A stretch of 64,000 nucleotides of DNA from Clostridium sp. (GCA_022010015.1 CP091735.1:930001-994000); one strand, 5' to 3'. Shown: positions 46,006 to 56,781, counted from the stretch's first letter. Made by a program: numbers and translations. The notes: a model not told the origin generated them from the sequence alone.

Positions 46006-47092
46006 TTATACCTCCAAATACTTTCTATTTTTTTCTTCGTTTAATTCAAAAAAATTTTCTTTTTCTTCTTCAACAGCATTAATTAATTCTTGTTCTGTCG
46101 GCATATGTAATTTATATTCAGAAGAAAATATTGTTTTATTATCTTCAGGAAGAGTGTATTTTTACAACCGTTTTATTTCTATCGGTTGATAGCAATATCC
46201 CTACTGTTAGATTTTTCATCTTCTTGTTTAATTTCTCTGTCGTAATAATTAACATACATTTACATTTGTCCTATATCTTGATGTGATACTTTTGCCGATT
46301 TTTTTAAATCAATTATAACAAAAGCATCTTAAAAAGTCTGTTATAAAAAAACTAAGTCTGGATAGAAATGTTCTTCTTCTAATGTTAATCTTACTTGGTT
46401 TCCAACATAACTAAATCCTTTACCTAACTCTAATAAAAATTTCTTTTTAAATGTTCAATAATATTTCTTTCTAAATCAGATTCTAAATAATTTGTATTTT
46501 CTTTTTATATCTAAAAAAATTCTAATACAAAAAGGGTCTTTTTACCAAATCTTTACTTGTCTTTAATATTTGCCCTTTTTTCAGATAGTTCTAATATTTT
46601 TTTCTTTATCAGCAGATAAAGAAAATCTTTCATATAATAAAGAATCTCTTTGTCTTTGAAGTTCACGTACGCTCCATTTAGAATTTATTGTTTCTTTTTA
46701 TAAAAAAATTTCTTTTTAGGTTCTTCATCAATTTTTTTATAAGTTCTAAATAATGAGACCAACTTAATTGCGACGACACTGTTGTCGCAATTGGAAAAAC
46801 ATATATAAAATTTTTCTCATCCTTTTCCAAATTTCTTTTTAGAAAATCCTTTTGCCAAACTCATCAGTCAATTTTTTTGTGATAATTTTTTTCAAGTACT
46901 GCATCACCATAACTTGCTCTTTCATCACCTTGTTGTATCTCCATAATTGCTTTTCCTATATTCCAATATAAATTAAGCATTTCGGTATTTACAGTTTGAT
47001 ATACTTTATTTCTACTATTAATAACTAATTATTTTTATACCGTCAAATATGTTATTTATTTCATTATCATTATTTATTAATTCATTATTCAT
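46006..47092 (-). CDS. yhcG: YhcG/DUF1016 family PD-(D/E)XK nuclease
   Basis: Minus strand from ATG 47092. The reconstructed ~350-residue protein begins MNNELINNDNEI, continues LNLYWNIGKAIMEIQQGDERASYGDAV, then the DUF1016 hallmarks LSWSHYLELI, SKWSVRELQRQRDSLLYERF and KDPFVLEFLDI. The nuclease core is ELGKGFSYVGNQVRL, HFYPDLVFYNR and a following Lys region (KIGKVSH-like), then LSTDRNKTVVKYTLP. Such proteins are predicted DNases in defence or mobile-element contexts. Many breaks (46130-47030). Located inside the tRNA-Gly element, so probably cargo. Confidence 0.75.
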
Positions 47093-47199
47093 TAGTTTCC
47101 TAGTATAATCAAATTGTACTTAAGATTATACATTCTCCTTCTTTTTAAGGTTTAATTTATAGTTATGAGTACAACATAACTTTTTATATCATCACACTG

Positions 47200-47400
47200 G
47201 ATGTTATAATTATTTCGGCACTGTAGTCTGTTTCATTTTTCTTCTACAGGAGTCTTAGACTCTCTGGTTATAGGAGAGTTCAGCTACAGTCTTTTCTTTT
47301 ATATGGTTATTAGTTGGTTACAGCTCTCTTAGTAGATGACTGGTTATAAGGAACTAGAATACACAAGAATTGATTTGTAGACAGCACCAGTGCAAATATT
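47200..47400 (+). ncRNA. Candidate IS110 bridge RNA (non-coding left end)
   Basis: The spacer in front of the IS110 transposase is unusually structured and less A/T-homopolymeric than other spacers. CTGTAG at 47221 pairs with CTACAG at 47244. GAGTC-TTA-GACTC lies at 47250-47262. ACTCTC at 47259 pairs with GAGAGT at 47274. A second CTACAG lies near 47284, and GGTTATAAGGAA follows near 47351. IS110-family elements are known to encode a bridge (seek) RNA with target- and donor-binding loops next to the transposase. Boundaries here are guesses. Confidence 0.45.
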
Positions 47401-47419
47401 ATTACAAGGAGGAGCGACA

Positions 47420-48601
47420 ATGATATATGTCGGAATTGATATTGCCAGTGATAAGCATGATTTTATGCTTATGAATGACAATAGAATTTTTTATACTAAA
47501 CGTTCCATCACTATACCTAATACAGATGATGGATACGAAAAGCTCCACAATTCAATAACTGAGTTTTGTGGAGCTAACAATGATTATCAAGTTCGTATAG
47601 GGCTTGAATCTACAGGATTTTACCATTTAAATCTTTTATTCTATCTATTACAAAAAGAATACAAGGTAACTATTTTTAAATCCTTTTTTTAACCAATATG
47701 TTTAAAAAAATCAAAACAAATTCATACACAAAAAGAACGATAACTTAGATTCGATAAACATTTGTAAATATCTGCAAGATAATCAACAAGATTTCAAGCC
47801 CTATACACTTACATCATACCACACTGAAGCTTTAAAGTCATTATCTAGAGATAGATTTTTCTATAATTGAAGAGCTTAGACAAGCAAAATTAGTTGTATA
47901 TAGAATACTAACTCAGCTATTTCCTGAATATTTAAAGCTTTTCAGCAATGTTTATCAAGGTTCAGCATTAGAAATAATAACTAAGTACCCAAGCCCTAAA
48001 AAACTAGCTAAAGCTCATTTAGAAACTATTTCTAATATGTTACATGCCAAGTGCAAAAACTTCTGCAAAAGACATTATAAATGCTGCTAAAGCAAGCATT
48101 GGTAATGATAATGATTATCTTTCATTTTCTTTACTTCAAGCTATAAAAACACTAAAATTCATTCAATCCAAGATCGATGATTATGATGAAATGATTAAAT
48201 ATTGTGTTGATAAGCTTGATACTAAAATACTTACTATTCCAGGTATTGGTTATGCTACCGCTGGAATGATTTTTGGGAGAAATTGGGGATATTTCAAAAT
48301 TTAAAAAAATGCAGAACATTTGGTTTCCTTTTTCTGGCTTAGATTTAAAGATTTATGAATCTGGTAAATTCAAGGCAAAAAAAATCTTAAAATCAGTAAG
48401 AAAGGATCTAAATACTTAAGATACGCATTGTACCAAGTAGCAAGGGTATGTTGGATTCATGATTCTACTCTTAACGCTTACTATGAAAAGAAAGAATCAG
48501 AACATAAGCATTTTCTTGTAATTGTTGGTCATCTAGAAAAGAAAATGGTAAGAATAATCTACTCCATTTTAAAATCAGGTAAGGCGTATACTCCACATTA
48601 A
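47420..48601 (+). mobile_element. IS110 family transposase gene
   Basis: ATG 47420 follows AAGGAGGAG. The reconstructed ~395-residue protein has the N-terminal DEDD (RuvC-like) domain: YVGIDIASDKHDF, then GLESTGFYHLNLLFYL, then a third acidic pair around NDNLDSINICKYL. The C-terminal Transposase_20 part has ILTIPGIGYATAGMILGEIG, FKNAEHLVSFSGL and SKKGSKYLRYALY with the conserved Ser/Arg segment. It ends KAYTPH. Breaks near 47685, 47702, 47850, 48035, 48272, 48300 and 48376. IS110 elements lack long inverted repeats, so the ends cannot be fixed here. Confidence 0.88.
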
Positions 48602-48936
48602 CCATATAAAATTTTTCAAAGAACTAGATATATAACATTAATCAGCATATCCTTACTCGGATACTGTAAACACATTTTTTTAAAAAAATGTATGGTGAAA
48701 GGCCCTTTTTAGCATGCACTAAATTTCCATAAATAAATTTTTTTGATATTTCTTTCAAAAAAATCTCTTGATTTATTTATAGTTGGCTCCTATCATTTAT
48801 ATATTCAAGACTTCATATGTATAAATTATACAATAAATATGGGAATATTTCCACACTCCCATTGAAATTTAACAAGAATTCGTTTCTAATAATTTTTAGA
48901 AAGAGAGCGTTATGGTTCGTAAGCTGTAGTTTAACC
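48602..48936. other. Right flank of the IS110 element
   Basis: AT-rich spacer with no gene. AAATTTCCATAAATAAATTT and a nearby ATTTATTTATAG form a loose inverted pair around 48720-48785. The stretch 48905-48936 (GAGCGTTATGGTTCGTAAGC...) resembles a garbled tRNA T-arm and leads into the right direct repeat. Confidence 0.35.
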
Positions 48937-48950
48937 GCTCCATTTGAAAT
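48937..48950. repeat. Right 14-bp direct repeat (candidate attachment site)
   Basis: GCTCCATTTGAAAT, identical to 42732-42745. Like the left copy it is preceded by a GGTTCG-containing tRNA-like stretch and followed by a terminator-like hairpin, as expected if insertion split or duplicated a tRNA 3' end. Confidence 0.5.
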
Positions 48951-48954
48951 TTTA

Positions 48955-48978
48955 GGACTGAATTTTTCAGTCTTTTTT
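48955..48978 (+). terminator. Terminator-like hairpin right of the element
   Basis: GGACTGAA and TTCAGTC stem followed by T8. Confidence 0.65.
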
Positions 48979-49021
48979 TTATTTTGACAAGAGGATTTTT
49001 ATTAAACTTTATTAGTTCATG

Positions 49022-49055
49022 GGCTGCTAGTAGAAATCTATTGGTGGCTTTTTTT
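49022..49055 (+). terminator. Terminator-like hairpin in an otherwise empty spacer
   Basis: GCTGCTAGTAG and CTATTGGTGGC pair throughout if G-U pairs are allowed, then T7. The use of G-U pairs suggests a real RNA. The rest of 49056-49390 is AT-rich with no gene. Confidence 0.5.
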
Positions 49056-49390
49056 ATTATACTTTTTACAAGAGAGCAAGTAAGAGTTCTAAATTTTATT
49101 AAAAAAATAATTCATTTAGTAATAGCTTATTATATAATATTTAAATTTGCAAAAAGATAATTAAAGCCTTATTCCCCAAAAAAATTTAAAAAAACAAATA
49201 AATGGGAATAGAAATCAAAAAAATATGTTGTATAATATTATTAACAATTATTGTGATTTAGTATAAATGTCACCATTATAAATAACAAAAAGTGCCAAAA
49301 TGACACCAAATGTGTTGAGTAGCAAATTAAATAATAAGAATAGAAATAAAAATATATATTTATATGTGCATAAGATGAGGTGAGAAAATT

Positions 49391-49755
49391 ATGGCAACAG
49401 TAGATCAAACATTAATTCGTTTACAAAAAGTCAACATTTCGCTCAAGTTTTCATTTAACTGATAAAGATAGAAAATATATTTTTGGATAAAGGAATGGAT
49501 ATAATCGAGCAGCATGCGGCAGATTTTGTTCGTATGCGACTTGCTCCAGCATTTATATCAAATGATGGTAAGCAAACTCCTATGCGCGGACATCCCGTGT
49601 TTATTGCCCAGCATGCTTGTGCCTGTTGTTGTCGTGGCTGTTTGAATAAATGGTATCATATTCCTATGGGTCGTGAACTTACAGAGGATGAACAAAAAAG
49701 AATTGTAAAGCTACTAATGGCATGGATTAATAAACAGCTTGAGATAAATGAATAG
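49391..49755 (+). CDS. DUF4186 family protein
   Basis: The ~120-residue protein begins MATVDQTLIRLQKSTFRSSF and carries the family core: MRGHPVFIAQHACACCCRGCLNKW, then IPMGRELTEDEQ. The Cys-rich stretch (CACCCRGC) plus His residues suggests a metal site. Found in many Firmicutes; function unknown. Breaks near 49430 and 49475. ATG 49391 follows a weak GAGGTGAG. It is followed 15 bases later by a GNAT gene. Confidence 0.8.
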
Positions 49756-49770
49756 ATAGAGGTTAATTAT

Positions 49771-50226
49771 ATGCAATATGAAAAAAGAAGCTTAGATGAA
49801 AATACAATCAAGGAATTAATTGAGCTATCTAAAGAATGGTCAAAAGAAAATATATCATATGGATATGTTGCAAATGATGAAAGTGATTTAAAAAGAACCT
49901 CTTTTTGTAGCTTTAGATAATAATAAAATTGTTGCTTAAATTTTTTTGGCCATTTTTATGAAAACCAAAAAGAAAACATCATATATAGAAATTGGAAGTA
50001 AATGCTTTGAGATAGATGAAATATATGTTACAAAGGGATATCGTAATAAAGGAATTGGTCAAAAAAATTATTTGAAATGATTGAAGAATATGTTAAAAAT
50101 AAATGTGAATATTTAACTTTAGCTACTTCAACAAAGAACTATAAAAAAAGATTTTTGCACTTTTTATATCGAAGAATTAGGTATGAACTTCCATAGTGCA
50201 TTTTTTTAATTAAATCGACTAGATAA
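49771..50226 (+). CDS. GNAT family N-acetyltransferase
   Basis: The ~148-residue protein has the acetyl-CoA binding motif A: IDEIYVTKGYRNKGIGQKLFEMIEEY. This is preceded by a beta strand (NISYIEIGSK) and followed by LTLATSTKNYKKILHFYIEELGM (motif B). The family acetylates amino groups of small molecules or proteins; the acceptor cannot be predicted. Breaks near 49890, 49940, 50060, 50145 and 50205. Probably co-transcribed with DUF4186. Confidence 0.82.
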
Positions 50227-50367
50227 AACTTAAATATATGTAAATTCTTTCGTAATATTTTTATTTAATGCTATAATATAAATGTACATTGAAATTGGAT
50301 ATAAAAAAATTAGATAATTTAGAATGATTAATGAAGGTTAAAAATCATAACGCTAGGAGAAAAAAAT

Positions 50368-51314
50368 ATTAAAATTTTTAGTATTTGGAGCAGGAGTGCT
50401 TGGCTGTAATTTAGCAAGAGATTTTTTTATCGTTTCTAAAAAGGCTGTAACCTTACTTGCTAGAGGAAAATGGGCAGAAGAAATTAAAAAAATAATGGAT
50501 TACGAATTGAAAAATCAGTTATTTCCACATACATCTGTTACACGTATTCCAGTAATAACAAAATTAAAAAGCAAATGATATTTATGATGTGATTTTTCGT
50601 AGCTATTCGTTATACTCAAATTGATTCAATAATTGATATATTAAATCAAAAATCAAAGTAAAAAAATATTGTTTTTTTGTTGGTAATAATACTAATACAA
50701 ACGAAACTGCCTTGTTATTAAAAAGACAAAAATGTTATGTTTGCATTTTCAGTATCGGCAGGACATCGTGAAAGTAATAGAGTAGTTTCAGTAGATCTTA
50801 AAAAGATTACAATAGGTCAATTAGCCAATGCATCATCTAATGAAGCATTCATTAAGCAAAATTTTTTTGCTGGTACAACATATAAAGTAAAAATATGAGC
50901 CTAATATTGGTGATTATCTTTTTATGTCATGCGGCTTTTGTAGTACCTGTAGCATTTGCTTGCTATAAAACTGATGGCAAGCTAAAAAAAATTAGGAGAG
51001 ACAAAGCATATCTTAATAAGATGATAGATGCTAATATTGAAGGCTATCGTGCAATTAAAAATGCTGGACATGAAATATTACCAGACGATGATAAGGAATT
51101 TGAAGGTAAAAAATATCGAAAGACTTGCCTACGTTTCTTTAAATTGATGTGCTCAACAGTTCTTGGTAAAATTTGTGCATCTGACCACGCTATGAATGCA
51201 ACAGATGAAATGAGTGCATTAAATAACGATTTAAAAAAGTTCTTTGAAGAACATGAAGCTGATTATTCTGCTTGGAAAGAACTTGAAAATGAGTGTACTA
51301 AATATTTAAAATGA
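50368..51314 (+). CDS. Ketopantoate reductase-like (PanE/ApbA N-domain) oxidoreductase
   Basis: The reconstructed ~310-residue protein starts KILVFGAGVLGCNLARDF, the NAD(P)-binding GxGxxG motif, then KAVTLLARGKWAEEI. The middle has NIVFVGNNTNTNETALLL, MFAFSVSAGHRE and EPNIGDYLLCHAAFVVPVAFACY. PanE relatives reduce 2-oxo acids such as ketopantoate. This subgroup lacks the usual full C-terminal helical domain match, so activity is open. The only plausible start is ATT at 50368 after AGGAGA; an ATG with a base error is the simpler reading. Breaks near 50382, 50430, 50490, 50600, 50665 and 50865. Confidence 0.7.
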
Positions 51315-51344
51315 TTTTTTTCATGGATTATCAATTTTAATATC

Positions 51345-51409
51345 TAAATCCTCCTTTTGTTAATCAGGTCTTTAGTTAACTTTATTATAAGAAATAGGAG
51401 GATTTTTTT
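51345..51409 (+). terminator. Long-loop terminator after the PanE-like gene
   Basis: AAATCCTCC and GGAGGATTT arms separated by a ~40-base loop, then T7. Confidence 0.6.
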
Positions 51410-51458
51410 CTATTTAATATAGAAATATCATGATTTAAAATTATTAGACATTAACGAA

Positions 51459-51482
51459 ATTACGACTTAAAAAAATGCATAT
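51459..51482 (+). repeat. Left copy of the repeat framing the AAA/DUF4143 gene
   Basis: A 24-base stretch beginning ATTACGACTT and ending ATGCATAT is identical at 52864-52887. Similarity extends further on both sides (ATTAAC before; GCACTTTT..CATCC-like after). Confidence 0.85.
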
Positions 51483-51525
51483 GATTGCACTTTTGCGTCC
51501 ATATTTAAATAAGGATGATAAAAAA

Positions 51526-52836
51526 ATGATTAATAGAATGCAATATCTTAATAAATTAATAAAAAAAGAACATAATGGGCTTATAAAAGTTATTACGGGA
51601 ATAAGAAGATGTGGTAAATCTTATTTGTTATTCAATATTTTTTTATAATTATCTTATATCTCAAGGTGTGAAGGATGACCATATAATATGCTTAGCATTA
51701 GATGGGGCTAAAAAAATATTAAATATAGATCGCCATTATTTTTTTAGAGGAATATATTCAAAAATAATATTAAAGATGACAATCAATATTACATTTTTTT
51801 GGATGAAATTCAAAAGGTAAAAAGCGATTAAAAATCCATATTTGGACGATGATGAAGAAAAAAAATTACTTTTGTAGACGTATTATTAGGATTAATGAAA
51901 AAAAGCAATGTTGATATATATGTAACAGTTAGTAACTCTAAAATGTTATCATCTGATATTTTAACTGAATTTCGTGGGAGAAGCGATGAAATAAGAGTTC
52001 ATCCTTTATCTTATTTAGAGTTTTATAATGCATATAATGGTGATAAGCATAAGGCTTGGAGCGAATATGTAATGTATGGTGGTATGCCATACATTATGTC
52101 ATTGGAGTCTCATGAAGAAAAGGTGTCTTATTTACAAGGACTATTTGATAAAGTTTATATCGCTGATGTATTAGAAAGAAGAAAGTTGATTAATGATAAG
52201 GCCGTATTAGAAGATTTGCTAGATTTAATTTCTTCATCGGTTGGTTCTTTAACTAATCCTACCAAGCTTGCAAATACATTTAAAAAGTGTAAAGCACATT
52301 TCTATTAGTTCTAAAAACTATAAGTAGATATTTGGATTATTTTTCAAGATGCTTTTTATGATTAATAAAGTTCAAAGGTATGATATTAAAGGCAAGAGTT
52401 ATATAGAGTCACCACTTAAATACTATTTTTGAGGATATTGGATTAAGAAATGCTCGATTAAATTTTCGTCAACAGGAAGAAACTCATATTATGGAAAATA
52501 TAATTTATAATGAGTTTTGCTTACGTGGATATAGTGTAGATGTTGGTGTTGTTGAGCATTCAATAAAAAATACTGATGGAAAAAATCAAAGAGTACAACA
52601 AGAGGTTGATTTTGTGGCGAATAAAGGTTCAAATAGATATTATATCCAATCAGCATTTGCAATTCCTGATGAGGCCAAAAGGGAACAAGAAACAAAAAGT
52701 GTTCTCTAAAATTTCTGATTCATTCAAAAAAATTGTTGTTATGAGAGAAAATATAATTCCATGGCATGATGAAAAAGGAACTTTATATATAGGAGTAGAA
52801 CAATTTTTGTTAGATGAAAGAGCAATGGGATTATAA
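51526..52836 (+). CDS. AAA ATPase with DUF4143 domain (second intact copy)
   Basis: The ~440-residue protein begins MINRMQYLNKLIKKEH, with ITGIRRCGKSYLLF (Walker A), YYIFLDEIQKV (Walker B), IYVTVSNSKMLSSDI (sensor 1, Gly replaced by Asn), FRGRSDEIRVHPLSY and YGGMPYIMSL. The C-terminal DUF4143 part has ENIIYNEFCLRGYSVDVG and QEVDFVANK, then YIQSAFAI. It is a different branch from the minus-strand copy at 37.4 kb. Breaks near 51640, 51705, 51740, 51825, 51863, 52280, 52425 and 52700. Framed by direct repeats. Confidence 0.85.
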
Positions 52837-52863
52837 ATTATTTAAAAACCATTATTAACAAAA

Positions 52864-52887
52864 ATTACGACTTAAAAAAATGCATAT
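52864..52887 (+). repeat. Right copy of the repeat framing the AAA/DUF4143 gene
   Basis: Identical 24-base core to 51459-51482, beginning 28 bases after the ATPase stop. The rest of 52888-53560 is AT-rich spacer with no gene, apart from one hairpin. Confidence 0.85.
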
Positions 52888-53308
52888 TGACGCACTTTTT
52901 ACATCCAAAGTAGGCTACTAATCATTATATGTAAATAAAAAGTAATCAATTTAGCTCATATAATTTTTTTATCAATTTAGATGAATGTTATTAAGCAAAT
53001 GTGATTACTTTTTTTATTTTTAGAATTATAATTATTAAAATGAGTCCAGTTTAAAAGAAACATAAAATTTTGGTAAATTAAGTTAATAAGTATATATAAA
53101 TACAAAGTTTCTGACTTGAAAGTCCAAAAAAATATTAATAAAACATATTTTTTTAGTAGATAATTAATTAGAAAAAGTGTTTTTGAATTTAATTGATTGG
53201 TTATTGAATTGAGAACAAATTATAAAACACTAACGGCTGACATTGATTGGCTTTTTTTGTTCTTATTTTTTTGTTATTTGATTTGTTGTAAATTATGTCA
53301 TAAATATA

Positions 53309-53350
53309 AAACAGGTACATAAAGGTATGCCTTTTTAGTACCTGTTTTTT
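53309..53350. terminator. Terminator-like hairpin in the spacer before the R-M locus
   Basis: ACAGGTAC and GTACCTGT stem with an inner AGGTATGCCT palindrome, flanked by A and T runs. Confidence 0.6.
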
Positions 53351-53563
53351 ATATATTTCTATCAACATTTTAGCATATTTTATAAAAAAATTACAATGTT
53401 TTGCCATTATACATCGATTTTTTTAATTGATTTTTTTGTAAAAAAAAATAACAAGCTCTATAAATTTATACCTTTAAGTACTTCATCAAGGAGATTTAGA
53501 GATGTTTATAATTCAATTTAATAAAATCAATTTTAAATCAATCATTATTGAGGTGAATCAATA

Positions 53564-54538
53564 ATGCCAAGAGATATCGATTCACACAAAAATTTATACT
53601 GACTACCCTAAAATCCTTGATATTCTTTTTATATGATAATACAACTAAAAAAATATAATATGGGCAACTGACCATTATGTCAATAAAGGATTTGGATATT
53701 TAATAACAAGTGAAATAAAGCCAAGTCATTTAATTGGAAGAGTTAAAACTATACGCCCTAGAATTGAAAAAAAGTAAGACTGAGCAAATTAAACGAAGCA
53801 AAAAAATAATGCCGAAGTTTTTTTACACCATCATGGATTGTTAATAAACAAAATAATTTAACTGATGAGGCTTGGTTTGGTGAAAAAAATAAATTCAATA
53901 TTGAAAATGATGATAATACTTGGATAGTAACGGACAGGGTTTATTTTAGTACTGATAAAAAATGGCAAGATTATGTTAATGATATTCGTCTTGAGGTATG
54001 CTGTGGAGAAGCTCCTTATCTTGTTTCAAGATATGATACAGTAAATGGATTAAAAATAATGACTAAAAGATAGAGTAGGTTTATTAGATAGAAAATTTAG
54101 AATTATTAATGAAAATGCATCTAGCGATGAAGAATGGATTGAATATGCAATAAAAAGCAATTAAATCCATATATGGATATGAATTTCAAGGAGATAATTT
54201 GTTTATTGCAAGAGAAAATGTTTTTTTAGATTTTCTAGATTATTATCTAGAAAGATTTAATAGGATGCCTGAAGAAAAAAATTACTTATGGAGATTGCAA
54301 CAATAATAAGCTGGAATCTATGGCAGATGGATGGAATTAAATTAGTAGTACCTTTTTTTCATGTCATAATGAAAAATCCTAAACCAGTTCAGCTTAGTTT
54401 TTTTGAAGAGGCACGTGAAAGTGAACCTGAAGCTTGCCTTGGATGTAAGACAAATAATCCTAAAAAAATCATAATGGTAAACGATGTTTCATAATGGATT
54501 GGGAAAAAGAACAAGAAGATAAAAATTTGTATCTTTAA
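53564..54538 (+). CDS. Restriction-modification accessory/specificity protein
   Basis: ATG 53564 follows GAGGTG. The reconstructed ~315-residue protein shows DIDSHKIYTDYPKILDIL, VFTPSWIVNKQNNLTDEAWFG, VCCGEAPYLVSRYDTVNG, DRVGLLDRKFRIINENA and IISWNLWQMDGI. It ends with a Cys-containing patch (ACLGCKTNNPKN). I recall this pattern from proteins labelled restriction endonuclease subunits that sit in front of Eco57I-type methylases; the molecular role is not clear. Breaks near 53588, 53625, 53770, 53800, 53818, 54050, 54160, 54280 and 54355. First gene of the R-M operon. Confidence 0.6.
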
Positions 54539-54556
54539 TGTGGAGGAGTAGTGAAT

Positions 54557-56298
54557 ATGTTGGATAATGAAAAAAATGATGCATTAGAAGCAGAAGGAAA
54601 ATATAAAACAGCTGTTGAAGCAGCAAGTGATTATATTGAGAATTTTGACATTTTGGAAACAATTACGAATGTAGGAAATGATGAAGTTTTTACACCAAGA
54701 AAAACCTGTGAAATGATTTTAGATTCACTTCCTGAAGAGGTATGGCATAATCCTAAATATAAATGGTTAAATCCTGCTACAAAAAATGGCGTCTTTGAAA
54801 GAGAAATTGCTTTACGTTTAGATGAAGGATTAAAAGAAATAATTCCTAATACTGAAGAAAGAAGAAAACACATTTTGCAGAACATGATTTATGCAATTGG
54901 ATTAACTAGATTTACTGCAAATGTAGCAAGAAGAACAGTATATTATTGTTCACAGGCTAATAGAAAATGTGATGGTCTTAAGGCTAAGGATGGACATTAT
55001 GTAAATGGCTATGCTATAGGTAATGGAACTTGGTTTAATGATGGAGAGGGAAATATAAAAACACCAAACACTAATCACACATTTGTTAATAAAAAAGGAA
55101 AATTAATGCCAGAATTTTGTAGTGGTGATGCAAGAAAAAGGATATTCTTGTAGTTTTTTTGTGAAATTAGAGGTAACTCTTTATATAATGATCCAAATCA
55201 ACGTGAAAATTATGCATATGAATTTATTCATATTGACAAGGACAAGCTGTTAGAGCATTTGCAAGATAGATTCTTCGGAGGTAATAGAAATATGAAATTT
55301 GATATTATTATAGGTAATCCACCATATTAATTACGAATTAATGAAAGTGGAAAAGGGTTAGAAGCTATTCCTATATACGATAAATTTGTTGAACAAGATA
55401 TTTCTTTGAAACCTAGATATTTATCTATGATTATTCCTTGTAGATGGTTTACTGGAGGTGTTGGGCTCGATAAATTTAGAAATACTATGTTAAACGATAA
55501 TCACATTAAAAATATTGTGTGATTTTTGCTGATTCTAAATCTTGTTTTTCCAGGCGTTGATATTAATGGTGGCGTTTGTTTCTTTTTAAGAGATGCTTCT
55601 TATAATGGATTATGTGATTTTACAAATGTAACAGATGGAATAAGAAATAAAGAATTTAGAAAAATTAAATGAATTTAATATTTTTTTATTAGATGGAATG
55701 CTGCACTATCTATTTTTAGAAAAAAAGTACTTAAATTTGATGAAAAGAAATTATCTTGTAAAGGTGGTTGTAGTCCGCAAACTCCTTATGGATTTTTTTG
55801 TCAAATTTTTGAAGGGAGAAAGGAAAAAAACAAAACGATGATGATTGCCTATTACTTAATAGTAAGGGGTGGAGTTATGTTAAGAGAAGCGATGTTAAGA
55901 AAAGCCAAGACACAATTAATTGTTTCAAACCAATGATATCTAAATTAACATGTGAACATGCAGGAACACCAGATAAAAATGGACAATATAGAGTTTTAAG
56001 TAGGATGGAGATACTAAAGCCTGGTGAAATATGTTCACAATCATATTTAACTATTTGCCCACAAAAAGGATGAGCAGTTAGCAAAAAAACGTATACAAAT
56101 ATTTAAAAAAACGAAATTTGTTAGATTTCTAATTCAGTTGACATTAACTGGTATGAATATGTCAATTGATAATTTTAAGTTTGTTCCATGGAGTGATTTT
56201 TACAAAGGAATGGTCTGATGAACAATTATATAAAAAAATATAATTTAACTAGCGATGAAATAAATTTTATTGAGTCAATGATTAAGGAGATGAAGTAA
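54557..56298 (+). CDS. Eco57I-type DNA N6-adenine methyltransferase
   Basis: ATG 54557 is preferred over GTG 54551 because GGAGGA is then nine bases away. The ~570-residue protein has DEVFTPRKTCEMILD, a SAM-binding segment (KWLNPATKNGVFEREIA), FDIIIGNPPYQ (the NPPY catalytic motif of adenine methylases) and CRWFTGGVGLDKFR. The C-terminal half is a target-recognition-type region (LKPGEICSQSYLTI). It would protect host DNA by methylating adenine. Breaks near 55150, 55520, 55660, 55683, 55720, 55795, 55825, 56063, 56080 and 56200. An in-frame TAA at 55328-55330 sits where NPPYQ needs CAA. Confidence 0.85.
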
Positions 56299-56299
56299 T

Positions 56300-56781
56300 A
56301 TGCCTGAGGTAATAGTTACTAGATCTTCTGATATTAATCAAATAGATACAATACGTTATCAGGGAAAGAATGTAACATTTAATTTAGATGATAAGAATAA
56401 TACTGATGGTTCTTTAATTTTTGATTTATATGTATATATTACCAAAATATCAAAACCATGGAATTAAGGTTGGAATGACTAAATGTAGTCTTGGTGAGAG
56501 TTTTTGGTATGCAATTAAGTCAAGAATTAAGGAACAAAAGCATGAATTAGCTTTAAATGATGAAAAATATCAAAAATTTGGATTAAATCGAGAAGTTGTT
56601 TATTGGGGTATTTGCTTAGATGCAAAAAATGATTCATTTAAAGATTATGCTTTTTCATGATGAGATTAAAAAAACAAATGCTGGAAATGTAGAAAAAGAA
56701 ACAAGAATGGTTTACTGATATTCCTACAGATGAGCTTATTGATATTTTTTTAATTCATTAAGACATAAGGATGAAAAATAA
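56300..56781 (+). CDS. GIY-YIG-type nuclease domain protein
   Basis: ATG 56300 is one base past the methylase stop. The ~158-residue protein has LYIYILPKYQNHGIKVGMTKC near residue 40, which fits a GIY-YIG core (Y-I-Y...I-K-V-G-M-T), then RIKEQKHELALND and a C-terminal WFTDIPTDELIDIF. GIY-YIG domains cut DNA; here it may provide the nuclease of the restriction complex. Breaks near 56430, 56650, 56690 and 56745. Its stop overlaps the next gene by 11 bases, so the operon is tightly coupled. Confidence 0.7.
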
